From contig JAZKJV010006932.1 in NCBI GenBank assembly GCA_037367405.1, forward strand, positions 348,625-412,624: DNA of 64,000 nucleotides, read 5' to 3'. The stretch's first letter is position 1. Every line of letters starts with the position of its first letter. Under the pieces are notes generated by a model. The model worked only from the letters and a program-made list of their open reading frames with translations. It did not search any database and was not told the origin of the DNA. Below are positions 1 through 10,480 of this stretch, in pieces. The stretch is from Ottelia alismoides (taxonomy: Eukaryota; Streptophyta; Magnoliopsida; Alismatales; Hydrocharitaceae). Position numbers and translations under genes: made by a program.

Positions 1-530
1 TATAGACCTTGATTAGGTCATCAGCCTATTGGTCTGCCAAATGTACATACTTAGACATATAGCAACACATCTGTCTCCGGTCAGAGGATGCGTGCCTATA
101 TCATGACAGCATACGATATAGGACTTTGGTTATCTCAATCTCGTTAAGTCAACTCTTTGACCTAACTAATCTGACACCTCCGAATCTCTATTCCTATGCA
201 GAGGACCTGCATCAAGAGGTCGGTCAGATATCAGCCTTCAGAGATAAGGATTGCCATCTCCTACTCGGGCTGGAGATCATCTCTTGATAATCATTTGACG
301 GTGCTTGATGAGTCCTCAATCTAACTCTTTAGATATTCAACCAAGCACCAGCCTCTATGATTCAATAGCTGAATCAACAGCTGTATGATCATCAAGATGG
401 CCATGGTACATAACCCTAATTGTACTAAGGGACCCATTATGCAAATTATGTATTCTTCATTTCAGATTAAGGAGTGAATTGCAATAACATTTATTGCATA
501 ATGGCTCGCCGTGGGCTCGCATTTCCAACA
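1..530 (-). mobile_element. Probable Ty1/copia-type LTR fragment
   Basis: Read on the minus strand, a segment begins sharply at 530 with TGTTGGAAATGCGAG, the usual start of a plant copia LTR, and runs off the left window edge. The base composition changes at 530/531, where an AT-rich gypsy LTR begins. No coding motif, PBS or second LTR is visible, so solo LTR, full element or another repeat cannot be separated. The left end and target duplication lie outside the window. Identification rests on the terminus only. Confidence 0.4.
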
Positions 531-1318
531 TGTATTACATAGACTTATTTTATTTTATCAATTATTTTTGGTTTTACTCTAATGTCAATATGTACATGAA
601 TTATATACATTATCTACAAAATTCTAAAAATATAAATTTGTAGAAACAATAGGTATTGAATAAACTGAATATTTTAATCAGGTATTATGTACAAGGAGGG
701 CCAAAAACCTAACTTCCACAGATGGACTCCAAAAATCATGAAATCAATTTAATAAAATAGTTCTTGGAATGCTATATACAATTAAAGGTGAGTTTGGGTG
801 ATTTGGAGTTTCTATTTGCAAGATATGAGTCTGTGAAGTTGAGATTTTGACTTTTTATTTCGTATATAAAATGTACACTAAGTATTATTTTTACACAAAC
901 TCAATTTTGTATTTCTATTTACATTATTATCTACAACTTTCATGAACAAAGTTTCTTTATTTGATGAATGAATAATTATATACAAAATAGGTGTCAAAAA
1001 TGCATAAATAAATGTATGAATAAATGAGGTATTTATTGTACACTGGCCCTTATCTCTCCCTACTTTATTCCTTGTTGACCAATACCATACTGGCCTTGGT
1101 CTCGGAGTTTGGGTCATAAAATATTTGCAATATTTTATTCCTTTTTTTCTTTTCTTCCCTTTATTCTATATTTTTGGCATTAAAAACCTTATTCTATGTA
1201 CATTTATTATAGTGAATCATGAATGCTATTATATACAAATTAATGCTATTTACATGCATTTGCTGGGGTTTTTGAGGCCAAGATGATAGAATAAAGGTGA
1301 TGAAATGGAGATTCATCA
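531..1318 (-). mobile_element. Minus-strand Athila-like LTR fragment (H) inside A's 5' LTR
   Basis: This AT-rich piece matches the U3 end of the B/C-type LTRs near 21150-21919 and 46450-47092: the same run of a 'gagtttgggtgatttggag'-like stretch, then 'atctacaactttcatg', then a terminus reading TGATGAATCTCC on the minus strand that ends at 1318. Base 1319 resumes A's LTR at a point 851 bp inside it, as shown by A's 3' LTR at 14590. That is what a clean insertion would leave. The rest of H and the missing part of A's LTR should lie left of the window. It is itself interrupted at 530/531. Confidence 0.75.
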
Positions 1319-1534
1319 GCCCTTCAATCTTCCTCAGATCTGATCTCCGCAGCTCGTCAGCGCCCTCTCCTCTGCACGACACCTGGCACCATCACATCCT
1401 TTAGATTAAGCCACTCCTGATGCAATCCATACCGCTCGCGCGTACTTCGCCCCTAGCGTGCCACGTGGAGGGTTCCTGAAGCTCAGATCACCGCGCCTAG
1501 ATCTCCATCCCACTGCTCCTTTCTGCCTCGACCA

Positions 1535-1564
1535 CCACCGTTGGATCGCAAGATCCAACGGTGG
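1535..1564. repeat. LTR palindrome CCACCGTTGGATC / GATCCAACGGTGG
   Basis: A perfect inverted repeat with 13-base arms and a GCAA loop. The 3' LTR copy (14806-14835) keeps it with one arm mismatch. Further palindromes of the same core (CGTTGGATC or CGTTCGATC) occur elsewhere in the LTR, see findings. Confidence 0.8.
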
Positions 1565-1805
1565 AGACTTCGTCTTCCACCTCCAGCGCCCCTCTCTCCC
1601 ACGTTCTCCGCCTTGCGGGAGGTGCAGCCCCTTCCTATTCTCAGTCGTGTCTCCACCACCATCGACGACCACTATCACCTCCACGTCCTTCCCCACTCGT
1701 CCCTTATCCTCTCCAGCCACTCCACTACCCACGTCGACCTCCAGCGACATCCAACGAACCCCTTAAACTTCGCCCCATCACCAGGCCGGCCCTCCACCTT
1801 GACCC

Positions 1806-1813
1806 TTTAAATA
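1806..1813 (+). promoter_or_regulatory. TATA-like box of A's LTR
   Basis: TTTAAATA lies in a GC-rich stretch in the LTR and is kept at 15076-15083 in the 3' LTR. If it is the core promoter, transcription would start about 30 bases downstream, giving a long R-U5 of roughly 2.3 kb. Positional inference only. Confidence 0.5.
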
Positions 1814-2053
1814 CTTGAGCACCGGCCATCGTCACACCCATCCGCCACCCCTGAGAGATTCCCTGAGCTCGGAGCGTCCGATTAGTGACAGTAATTGAAC
1901 GAATCCTCGAGCGACGACTTATCATCTTCTCCGGCGAGATCCTCGGCCCACCGTCGTGTCGCAGCCCTCCTCGCCGAGCCACTGCTTGAGCTCAGGGACT
2001 TACCACCCCTTCGAGCGACGATCTGGACCTCGATCTCGAGCTCCACTCCCCAG

Positions 2054-2358
2054 GTAAACTCCTCCATCTCCGTTTGATTTTTGTTTTGATTTTTCCTTTG
2101 TTTCTCCGATTTCTATTCAAGCTCCCTCTTCATCTGCTCGTCTCGCTTCCACTTCGCCGAGCTCCGAGACGGAGCCCTCATCCTCGCGGACCCCTTCACG
2201 CCCTCAGACGCTGCACTTCTCTCTCCACCATATCCATCTCCGCCACTTGGCCGGAGCACCACCGCCAAACCATCTCCGATCCGCCTTAGGCCTCGCTATT
2301 CACCCCCACGTATCCATAAGTGCACCACGAGCCTCGGCTATTCTTCTAACACCTGCAG
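2054..2358 (+). other. Intron-like segment inside the LTR transcript
   Basis: A CAG/GTAAAC donor at 2051-2059 is followed by T-rich sequence, and a CTAAC plus polypyrimidine-like stretch precedes TGCAG at 2354-2358. Both sites are kept in the 3' LTR (15324-15627). The segment lies about 215 bp downstream of the predicted start site, so it could be a leader intron. No transcript evidence is available. Confidence 0.3.
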
Positions 2359-4179
2359 GTACCTATCTTGTGCATCGGCCGGAACTTCATCGGAGTCATC
2401 CTCGAGCTTCGTCGCCAGCGACCTCCGACGCCTCTCGCCCGCTCCTGAGGCCACCAGCACCATCTTCGCACCACCGCACTTCTTCTGGGATAGCTCCGGA
2501 CCGCCGGAGAGCATCATCGACATGGGGAGGGACTGGCGGAGCTAAAGCTTTGTCGCCGGAGCCCCGCCATCTCCTCCGCAGGCGGCGGAGGTCCGTTGAA
2601 GAAGAAGGCCCAGCTACCGTTCGATCATCTGTTCGAACGGTCCTTAGCTCGCCACGTCATCGACATCTGGAGCATTACGTCATCCGTAGGATCATCTGGG
2701 ATCCCACGGATAGGAGCGAGCCACGTCACCACGACCGGAGCAGCAGACGACCGTAGGATCGATCCTCTGATCCAGCGGCCGACAGTCAGCCACGTCTCCA
2801 TCATCAGCGGATCTCAGGCGCCGTGGGATCTATCCAGATTTGACGGCTCCCCAGCGCGCCACGCGTCTCCTTCCAGCAGCTGTTGGATCGTTCTTGATCC
2901 TACGGTCTTCAGCCCGCCACGCAGAGGAGTCCGAGCCTCTTCTCCGACCCTAGGCTCGGACTACTCGAGGCTACACCAGGCCTCACTCCAGACCTCCAGG
3001 AGCTTCCGAGCCGAGCCCCGAGCCTCCTAAGCCACCCGAGCCTAGGCCGACCACGTGAAGAGCACGTGCGACCTGGGTATTTTGCACATAGGCCCTCGGG
3101 ACTTTTTGAAATTACAAAAAGGTCCATGTGAAGCAGACCCCACGTGAGGAGCACGTGCCAGTGGAGAAATTGCATTGATATCCCCATCATTATAGGTAAT
3201 TGCATTTAAGTCCCTGTCAGCATATTTCATTTTATGTAATTTTATTTTCTGTATTGCAAGTACACCCCTATCTTTGCATGCATCCCTAGGTTCCATTTTG
3301 CATCATTTTTGAATTTTAAAAGTTGCATATTGTTGAGTAACTTGTCCTCTATCTATTGTGCCACTTGTTACATTTTTGTACTTACAGTAGATTTTTAAAT
3401 GAATTAATTGGTTGATTTGTGTGATATTTTGCCCAGTGACACCTTTTAATTTACAATTAATTTTCTGTAGCTCCAAAAATTCTCAAAAATCCGAAGTAGC
3501 TCTAGGATAGTGAACTCAACATTGAATAAAAATTTCATGACATTTGCACACATATCGACGCCTGAATAAATTGTTTAGTGATTTTCTTATTTTAATTTTA
3601 ATAGGTTCATTTCACATTAAAATTTAGATCTGTCAATTTTCCTAGATTCCTTATCATTAAATCTATCTAGGACAATTTTTGTTCCTAAAAACAATGTGAT
3701 TTGATATTTATTAAAATTAAATTAGTGAAAATCACCCTGCCTGCATGTTTAATTCACAGTAAATTCATTTAGACTCGAGAAATTCCAAAAAAATTAGAGT
3801 AGTTCATTTTCATCATATTTCATCATCTGGCCAATTTTTATGATTTTTAGACTTTATTTGAATACTTAATAGATTTAAGTTGTAAATTGGCTCGATTTTT
3901 GCATGTGTTTTGCATAAAAAATCGAAAAAGACCAAAAATATTGTTCCTCGAAAATAGCACACATGGACTTTGCTACAAATTCACCTAAGGAGATAGATGC
4001 CTCCCTGAGTTCGACCTTGGACTTCACCAAGTAAAAAAATTGCCGCTTGAAATTGACTTGAATCTAATTAAAAGTGGTTTTTGATATTCCCTCTCGTATC
4101 CGACTGCAACGAGCATTAGTAATTAATTTGGACATTAATCTGACCGAATTAACTAAGGGTGCGGGAGCGCTTATCAAAA

Positions 4180-4197
4180 TGGCACCGTTGCCGGGGA
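4180..4197 (+). other. Primer binding site of A (tRNA-Asp type)
   Basis: TGGCACCGTTGCCGGGGA starts three bases after the LTR end. It differs by one base from the TGGCGCC form known for plant Athila-type elements, attributed to tRNA-Asp. It fixes the 5' LTR end at 4176 and the element's plus orientation. Confidence 0.82.
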
Positions 4198-5549
4198 GGC
4201 ACGGCTTAGGTTAATTTGCAGTGAAATTCTTATTGTTTGATTTTCAATCCCCGGGTAGTCTGACCCCCGGTTTTTCTTGTGAATATTTCTCTGTCTTTTA
4301 AATTTTTGCATTTTTGTGTCGTTCTTTATCTGATCTCAACTTGTTTTTATGCGAGGGACACCGGAGTCAAAGACGCTTTGAGGAACATGCATTCTAATTT
4401 GTTTGAGTGATTTGAGAGAACTTGTAAATTTCATTTATTTCCACATTTTTCGCATCATTTCCAGCGGTTCCCGTTTGGGTTCTCGCATGTGTAAAAATAG
4501 TGGAACTGTGTCCCCGTGTGCTGTGTGGTTTGAATTGTAATTTAGGCTTGCACTAGCGGCTCCTCGAGCCACTTTAGGGATTGCTTATGCTCGTAATTTT
4601 TAGGACCACACATACACTTAAAAGACGCACCTAGACCGCAGATCTAGTCAAATAAACATGTTCTTCACTCGCTAATAGAACTGCTTGTCTAGCAGCGGAT
4701 TTTATCATCTGCATTTGCATATAGTATAAAATTTCAATACAGTCTTGCATCCTGCATAAAAGCGAAGGGATCACTGTAAGTCTTCTCAACTCAGCATACA
4801 CATCATTGTTTTTCGTGCATCGTCTTTTCTCGATTTTCCCCTCTATTTTTCACACTTAACTTAAACGGAAATTGGGACTGGACGATAGGCGTGATGTGTG
4901 GTTGGATTAACAAGTGAGAACTTAACTTAAGACCGGGACTGCTAACATTTTTGACAAAAAATATCAATAAAATAGAAAAAATTGTTTGCGGGAGACTAAT
5001 CCCTGACCTTGTTTTCAGGCTGAGTGAGGGTACTTGAGTGTGTGTGAACACCTTAAGGCAGAGCCCACATCCCCGCCTTCCATATCACGGGCCAATTAAT
5101 CCTAGCAAATATCACGAGTTGGATACTTTTAGCTCATTGACAGTACCAAGTAGCCTCCGCCTGTTCGCGGGTAGATAGGGGCGAACCAGAGGTACTTCGC
5201 GACAAGGCCTAGCTTTGTCAGCCTCCGCCTGCTTGCAGGTAGATAGGGGCACGTCTTTGAGTCCCCAACTCTGGATAGGAGCAAAGAAAGGAAGGATCGG
5301 CGGTATCTTAGGCGACAGGTTAAACAGGGAAGACGCATCCGGCTCTGAGCCGACTTCCCTATAGGCCGCGTAATCCTTGCTATCTTGCTTGAAAAATCTC
5401 ACTTAAAATTTACAAGATAAATTGGACTCGGTTTCGAGTCCTTCACTGTGTTGAGTGTGAAACCAGGGCCTTGGATTGAATTGTTTGCTTCAGGTAGGAG
5501 TCAAACCCTACCTTCACTTAAATCTCCCACTTCTTCTCGCCACTTCAAG
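4198..5549 (+). other. Untranslated leader of element A
   Basis: About 1.35 kb between PBS and gag with no conserved frame. It contains a 31-base direct repeat (5152-5182 and 5220-5250, four differences by eye) with the sense AGCCTCCGCCTG...TAGATAGGGGC, 68 bp apart. Packaging signals are expected here but cannot be recognised from sequence. Confidence 0.65.
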
Positions 5550-7959
5550 ATGAATGATTGGGGGGATACCGACACATTATTTTCCAATCTTTCTCTGAGC
5601 CCCCCACGAAAATCATCTTCACAAGCCCAAGCGCACCTTGGGCCACCCAGGACTCATGACCCTCTTGAGTTCTGGATCCCTCACACCCAGGGTGGTTACT
5701 CTCAAACCAACCCTTTCCTCTCCTCCGAGCTTACCGAGGAAGACCATCGCCTCGGTAATCCTTTCCTTGATTTGTCCTCTAACACCGATCTTATCTCACA
5801 CCCAGGAATAGAGGACGAGATGCCGCCTAAGCAACAACCACCGGATGAGGAGCAACTACAACAGATTCTTAATCGCCTTGTTGACACCGAACAAAGAAAT
5901 GCAGATCTCACAACTAGGATGGGACAAATCATTGTAGCTGGAGGTATCGACCGACCAATGGTTGATGCCTACAACCAACGGAGAACGAGATACAGAATTG
6001 GTTGGCACCAGCGGTTCCCCTAGAAGCATTTGAGCTGAAGCCCCACTTCCTTAGCCTGCTACCGAAGTTCAATGGGAATAACAACGAGACTTCGAGCTGG
6101 TTTGCAACAATCTTAGCCATCCCAATGTTGGCCAAGATTACATTAGATTGAAGGCCACCCCATTTTCCTTAGGAGATAAGGCAGCACATTGGCTGAAAAA
6201 CCTAGGGGTGATATGTACTACCTGGATGCAGTTCAAGGACCTCTTTCTGAAAAAGTTCTACCCCCTCAGTAGGACTAACCAAATGAGAACAAAGATTGCC
6301 AGTTTCTCCCAGGGACCCAGTGAACCATTCCATGATGCCTGGGATAGGTTTAATGACCTAATTCAGAAATGTCCCTGCCACGACATTTCTAATGCAATCT
6401 TAGTCCAGACCTTGTTCTGTGGTTTAACCCCGGAGATGCAGGGGTTAGTAAGTACTGCCTGTTGAGGAAGCTATCTGAACAAAAATGAGAATGCTGTATG
6501 GAAGATACTAGAGCAGATGGCAGAAACCGGCAGGTCGTAGGCCACCAGAGGCTATCAGTTGTCTCCCTCAATCTTATCCAACGAGACAACCCGAAGGACT
6601 GTAGCAGATCTGACCGAGGACCTCATCCCCAGCATGGGGATGATTGCCGACAAGCTAACCATGGTCGAACAGATCTACAAGAGAGCCGCGGACCTTGAGT
6701 CTCTTTCACATCTACCGAAGCAAGTGGAGGAAATTTCTGAGAAGGTAGCTAAGATAAAGCTACCTGCCCCTTCTGCACCACCTGTACCTGTACATCGAGT
6801 CCATCTCGTACAAGAACAGGCACTGAGGCCTCAGAGTGGCTGGGATCAGACTTACACCCAGCAGGACCAGCATGCACCCCCACAAGTGGAGACCAGATAC
6901 GAGGAGCCTCCGCAGGTGTACGAGATCAACGGGTTTTGGTATAGCCGTGACCCAATTGTCAGACAGGCCGAAATGGGGAAGGGTCAGCCTCACCGCCCAT
7001 CCCCAGCATACCAAGAAACCAAGCCCGTCCCCGCACCGCGCTTTCAGTCCATGCTAGAACAAGGGTACCAGCCTCAGCAGTACCAGCAGCAACAACGCAC
7101 CTATCAGCAGGGGCCAGCACCGTCCCATCAGCAGCAGCAATATCAGCATGGCCAGCAGGGCCAATACAGAACCTCGTATGCACATCAGCCAGCCCAGCCC
7201 ACTGAATTGGAGTCCCTCACCTTGGCGATCCAGACCCTGTCTGATAGGGTCCAACAGATGCAGAACGATTATCTGGATATGAGAACCGATATCAATCGTG
7301 TCTCTCGTACCCAGGACCAACAGATGGCGCCAGAGACCCCGATTCCCGCACAGGTTCAGGACAACCCGAACAACATACTCCATGGTCAGAACCGACCTCG
7401 TGATCAGGTATATTATTTAGATAATTATTCATATGAACATGAGATCCTTTCGTACGATAATGTAAATCATATGTCCCTCAGAAGGACCGTGACCATACCT
7501 GATCGGGCATGGGTATAGAAGGAAGAAACCTCCGAGTTTTTACCTGAAGAGAACTTGGAGGAAGAGGAGCAGAACCACCACCACCATCACTGGCAGAAGA
7601 AGAGGACATCTGAGTCCTCGAAGCAGCATTCCCGCATCATTAGTGAGTCCGGCGAAACTGATGAGAAGCCCGCACCTCCATCTGAGGAGGACCGTACAGA
7701 AGAAGCGGAAGACGCACCACCAATTTCGCCCCAGCATGTTTCTTTTAGTCCGAGTCAGAGTCCTAGTCTGTTTCAGAGTCTGAGTCTTGTACATAACTCA
7801 ATTCCATCTTTCAATGAAAAGATTTCAGTTTCAGAACATCAGTTAGAGTCAATAATCCCTTTCCCCCGAGCTCTTACGAATGGAAAGAAGAAAATCAAAA
7901 AATTCAAAAAGATGACCCAGAGATGGCTGAATTCTGTAACAAATATATCAAGGTCATAA
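5550..7959 (+). pseudogene. gag: gag polyprotein of element A, frameshifted
   Basis: The likely start is ATG 5550 (MNDWGDTDTLF); the same frame opens at 5448 without gag-like sequence. The capsid-like region FELKPHFLSLLPKF (from about 6029) and the following KATPFSLGDKAAHWLK (from about 6148) match Athila-type Gag. Two frameshifts break it, one before 6014 and one near 6085-6095, and stops fall in frame at 6463 (TGA), 6538 (TAG) and 7516 (TAG). The C-terminal part (6559-7518) is Gln/Pro-rich, with no CCHC zinc knuckle seen. A linker rich in Glu, Ser and Pro with a run of five His follows (7555-7959). In a live element Gag would form the cytoplasmic particle around the RNA. Confidence 0.85.
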
Positions 7960-8513
7960 TCCCCTTTGACAAGTACGTGGAAATGACTCATGCATTTCAG
8001 AAATACCTTAAGGTGAGATGCACACCTACTAGGGTTAGCAGGAAGACCAAAAGCCGTGTTGAAAAACACGTTCTGTTAGTAGCCACGACTTGTGCAATAA
8101 AGAACTCGTTTCCAAGGAAACGAAGAGACATGGGTGCACACTATGTAGTGAGTCATGTTGATGACATCGCGTTTGCACGCACTCTCCTGGACAATGGTTC
8201 CTCAATTAACCTAATGCCTACAGCCCTCTATGAGTGGCTTAATCTCGGACCTCTTAGGAAATCTAGAGCCCTCCTGCAGTTCGCTGATAAATCAACCAAG
8301 AGGTCCCAAGGAGAATTGAGGAATGTTGTGATCAAAGTCGAGGGGCAAGAATACATGGTGGACTTCACTGTCCTAGATATGGAAACCCCTTGTAATTGGA
8401 GAGATTCCCAGATTATCTTAGGCATGCCCTTCCTCAGGACAACAGGGGCCTTGTTTGATTAAAAGATCGGAAAGATCCAGTTCCAAACTCCAGGCGGAGA
8501 TGAGGAACTTGAG
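7923..8513 (+). pseudogene. pro: Aspartic protease domain of element A
   Basis: This frame is shifted relative to the gag linker, with the switch between about 7900 and 7923. The active-site triad reads D-N-G-S-S at 8190-8204 followed by INLMP; retropepsins usually have D-S/T-G or, in this clade, similar variants. The second hallmark, the hydrophobic IILGMPFL stretch, lies at about 8415-8440. A TAA at 8460-8462 interrupts the frame directly after GALFD, and the same frame continues into RT. Its role would be to cut the Gag-Pol precursor in particles. The stop and the upstream frameshift make it inactive as annotated. Confidence 0.82.
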
Positions 8514-10480
8514 ATGAAGCAGACCAGATGGCAGAGACCGGATTCCGAATCCAGCACCGAGTACTCTTTGTCCGAAGCAGACTGCGATTATGTAGACATA
8601 GTTGGGCCATGGAGACAGAACCCAGCCAGCAGAGATGAGTCCCTCCCTTCCGGAGATGATCCAGTGCATAAGTCAGTTTGCGAGATCCTCAGAAACGAGT
8701 ACAATCCAGAACATGCATCCCCCTACATCTTCGATGACTTAGAAGCCCAGCTGGGCTTGTCAGTCCTTCCCTCTTTAGGACAATCAGAAGATGAGGATGA
8801 AGAGTCGGACGTGGCTTTGGCCAATTACATGGAGACCTTTGACGATCCGACTCCAGAGACAATTGACTTGGTGGCAGCTATTACAGAGAATGATCAAGCC
8901 ACTTCCAACACTGAGCCAGATCTGATTGAGCCAGATTTCCTAGATGATCACACCCTACCTGAGCTCAAACCTTTACCCACAACACTTAAATACGCCTTCC
9001 TTGCAGGACAGGAGAAGAAATATCCGGTCATCATCAGTTCGCGATTGACCGAGGAGCAGGAATCTCGCTTGCTAGAGATCTTAGAGAAAAACCGCAAGGC
9101 AATAGGCTGGAGCATTTCTGATCTCCACAGGATAAATCCCGCTCTGTGTTCGCATCATATCTACTTGGAGAATGAAGCTAAACCCTCTCGTGAATTCCAA
9201 CGTCATTTGAATCCAAATTTACGAGAGGTCGTGAAGAAGGAGATAGAGAAATGGTGCAACGCGGGTTTCATTTACCCAATCTCCGACTCTAAGTGGGTGG
9301 CCCCAATCCATGTTGTCCCGAAAAAGTCGGGAATTCAGACGACCACCAACGAGGATGGAGAGGAGATCGTGACTCGAGTATCCACGTCGTGGCGCGTCTG
9401 TGTGGATTACATACACTTGAATGCCGCGACGAAGAAGGATCATTTCCCCTTACCATTCATTGATCAGATCCTAGAAAGACTAGCGGGGAAAGAATTCTTC
9501 TGCTTCTTAGACGGGTTCTCGGGCTACAATCAAGTAGCAATAGCTCCAGAGGACCAGGAAAAGACCACATTTACATGTCCCTTTGGTACCTATGCTTTCA
9601 GGCGCATGCCCTTTGGGTTATGCAATGCTCCAGGTACTTTCCAAAGGTGCATGATTGCTGTATTCGCCGAAATGGTCGGCGAATTCCTGGAAGTCTTCAT
9701 GGATGACTTCTTGGTTCACGACGATTCCTGTCTTAGGAATCTGGACCGAGTCCTTAAAAGATGTTGTGAGATTAATCTGGTGCTCTCCTGGGAGAAAAGT
9801 CACTTCATGGTGACGGAGGGCATAGTGTTGGGGCACGCCATCTCCAAGAGAGGAATGGAGGTTGACCCTGCCAAGGTGGATGTGATCAGACGACTCCAGC
9901 CACCAACCAACGTCAAGCAGTTGCGGTCATTCCTCGGGCATGTCGGATTTTATCGGAGATTCATTAAGGATTTTTCTAAGATTGCCAGACCGCTAACTGA
10001 GCTTTTAGGCAAAGACATGGAGTTTATTGTTGATCACAAATGTCTTGAGGACTTTAAGCTATTGCAAAGAATGATTATGGACACACCCTTCCTACAAGCC
10101 CCAGATTGGTCTCTACCTTTTGAGATCATGACGGATGCATCAGACCATGCTGTTGGGGCTGTGTTAGGATAAATAAGAGATGGCGTCCCGTTCGCAATTC
10201 ACTACGCAAGCAAAGTGTTTGACCCCACTCAGCGTAACTACATAGTTACAGAAAAGGAAATGCTTGCAGTAGTGTTTGCCTTGGACAAGTTCAGATCTCA
10301 TTTAATTGGATCCAAGGTAATCGTGTTCACTAACCACACACTCTACAATATTTGATGGAGAAGAAGGATGCGAAGGCGCGTCTTCTTCGGTGATTTTGCT
10401 TATCCAAGAATTTGATTTGGACATCCGTGATAAACCTGGAAAGAAGAACGTAGTAGTCGATCATCTTTCTCGTCTCGAAG
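8514..10480 (+). pseudogene. pol: Reverse transcriptase and RNase H of element A
   Basis: The longest frame in the window (552 codons from 8514) carries the RT. WVAPIHVVPKK is at about residue 261, the CVDY block is at 9400-9411, MPFGLCNAP is at about 9606, and the catalytic pair is in F-M-D-D at 9696-9707 (residue 395), the usual Athila form of YxDD. The thumb/connection FLGHVGFYRRFIKDFS follows. RNase H starts with the catalytic Asp of TDAS at 10134; a TAA at 10170-10172 replaces the codon after AVLG. The later catalytic Asp is Asn at 10332-10334 (TNH), and two frameshifts between 10335 and 10400 destroy the rest. The enzyme would copy element RNA to DNA in the cytoplasmic particle. Confidence 0.93.

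Larger units (their letters stand above)
1319..4176 (+). repeat. 5' LTR of element A, 5' 851 bp missing
   Basis: Aligns along its length with 14590-17428 of the 3' LTR. It ends CTTATCA at 4176, three bases before the PBS. The first part is GC-rich with many G-box cores (CACGTG at about 1460, 3051 and 3139) and short palindromes; the second part (3200-4176) is AT-rich. Open frames of 60-170 codons here are not conserved as proteins and are shadows of the repeat. Confidence 0.92.

Noticed and set aside
1406..3205. Many overlapping frames of 60-170 codons on both strands
   Set aside because: All lie in the 5' LTR of A and recur, with frameshifts, at 14700-16560. GC-rich sequence with few stops explains them.
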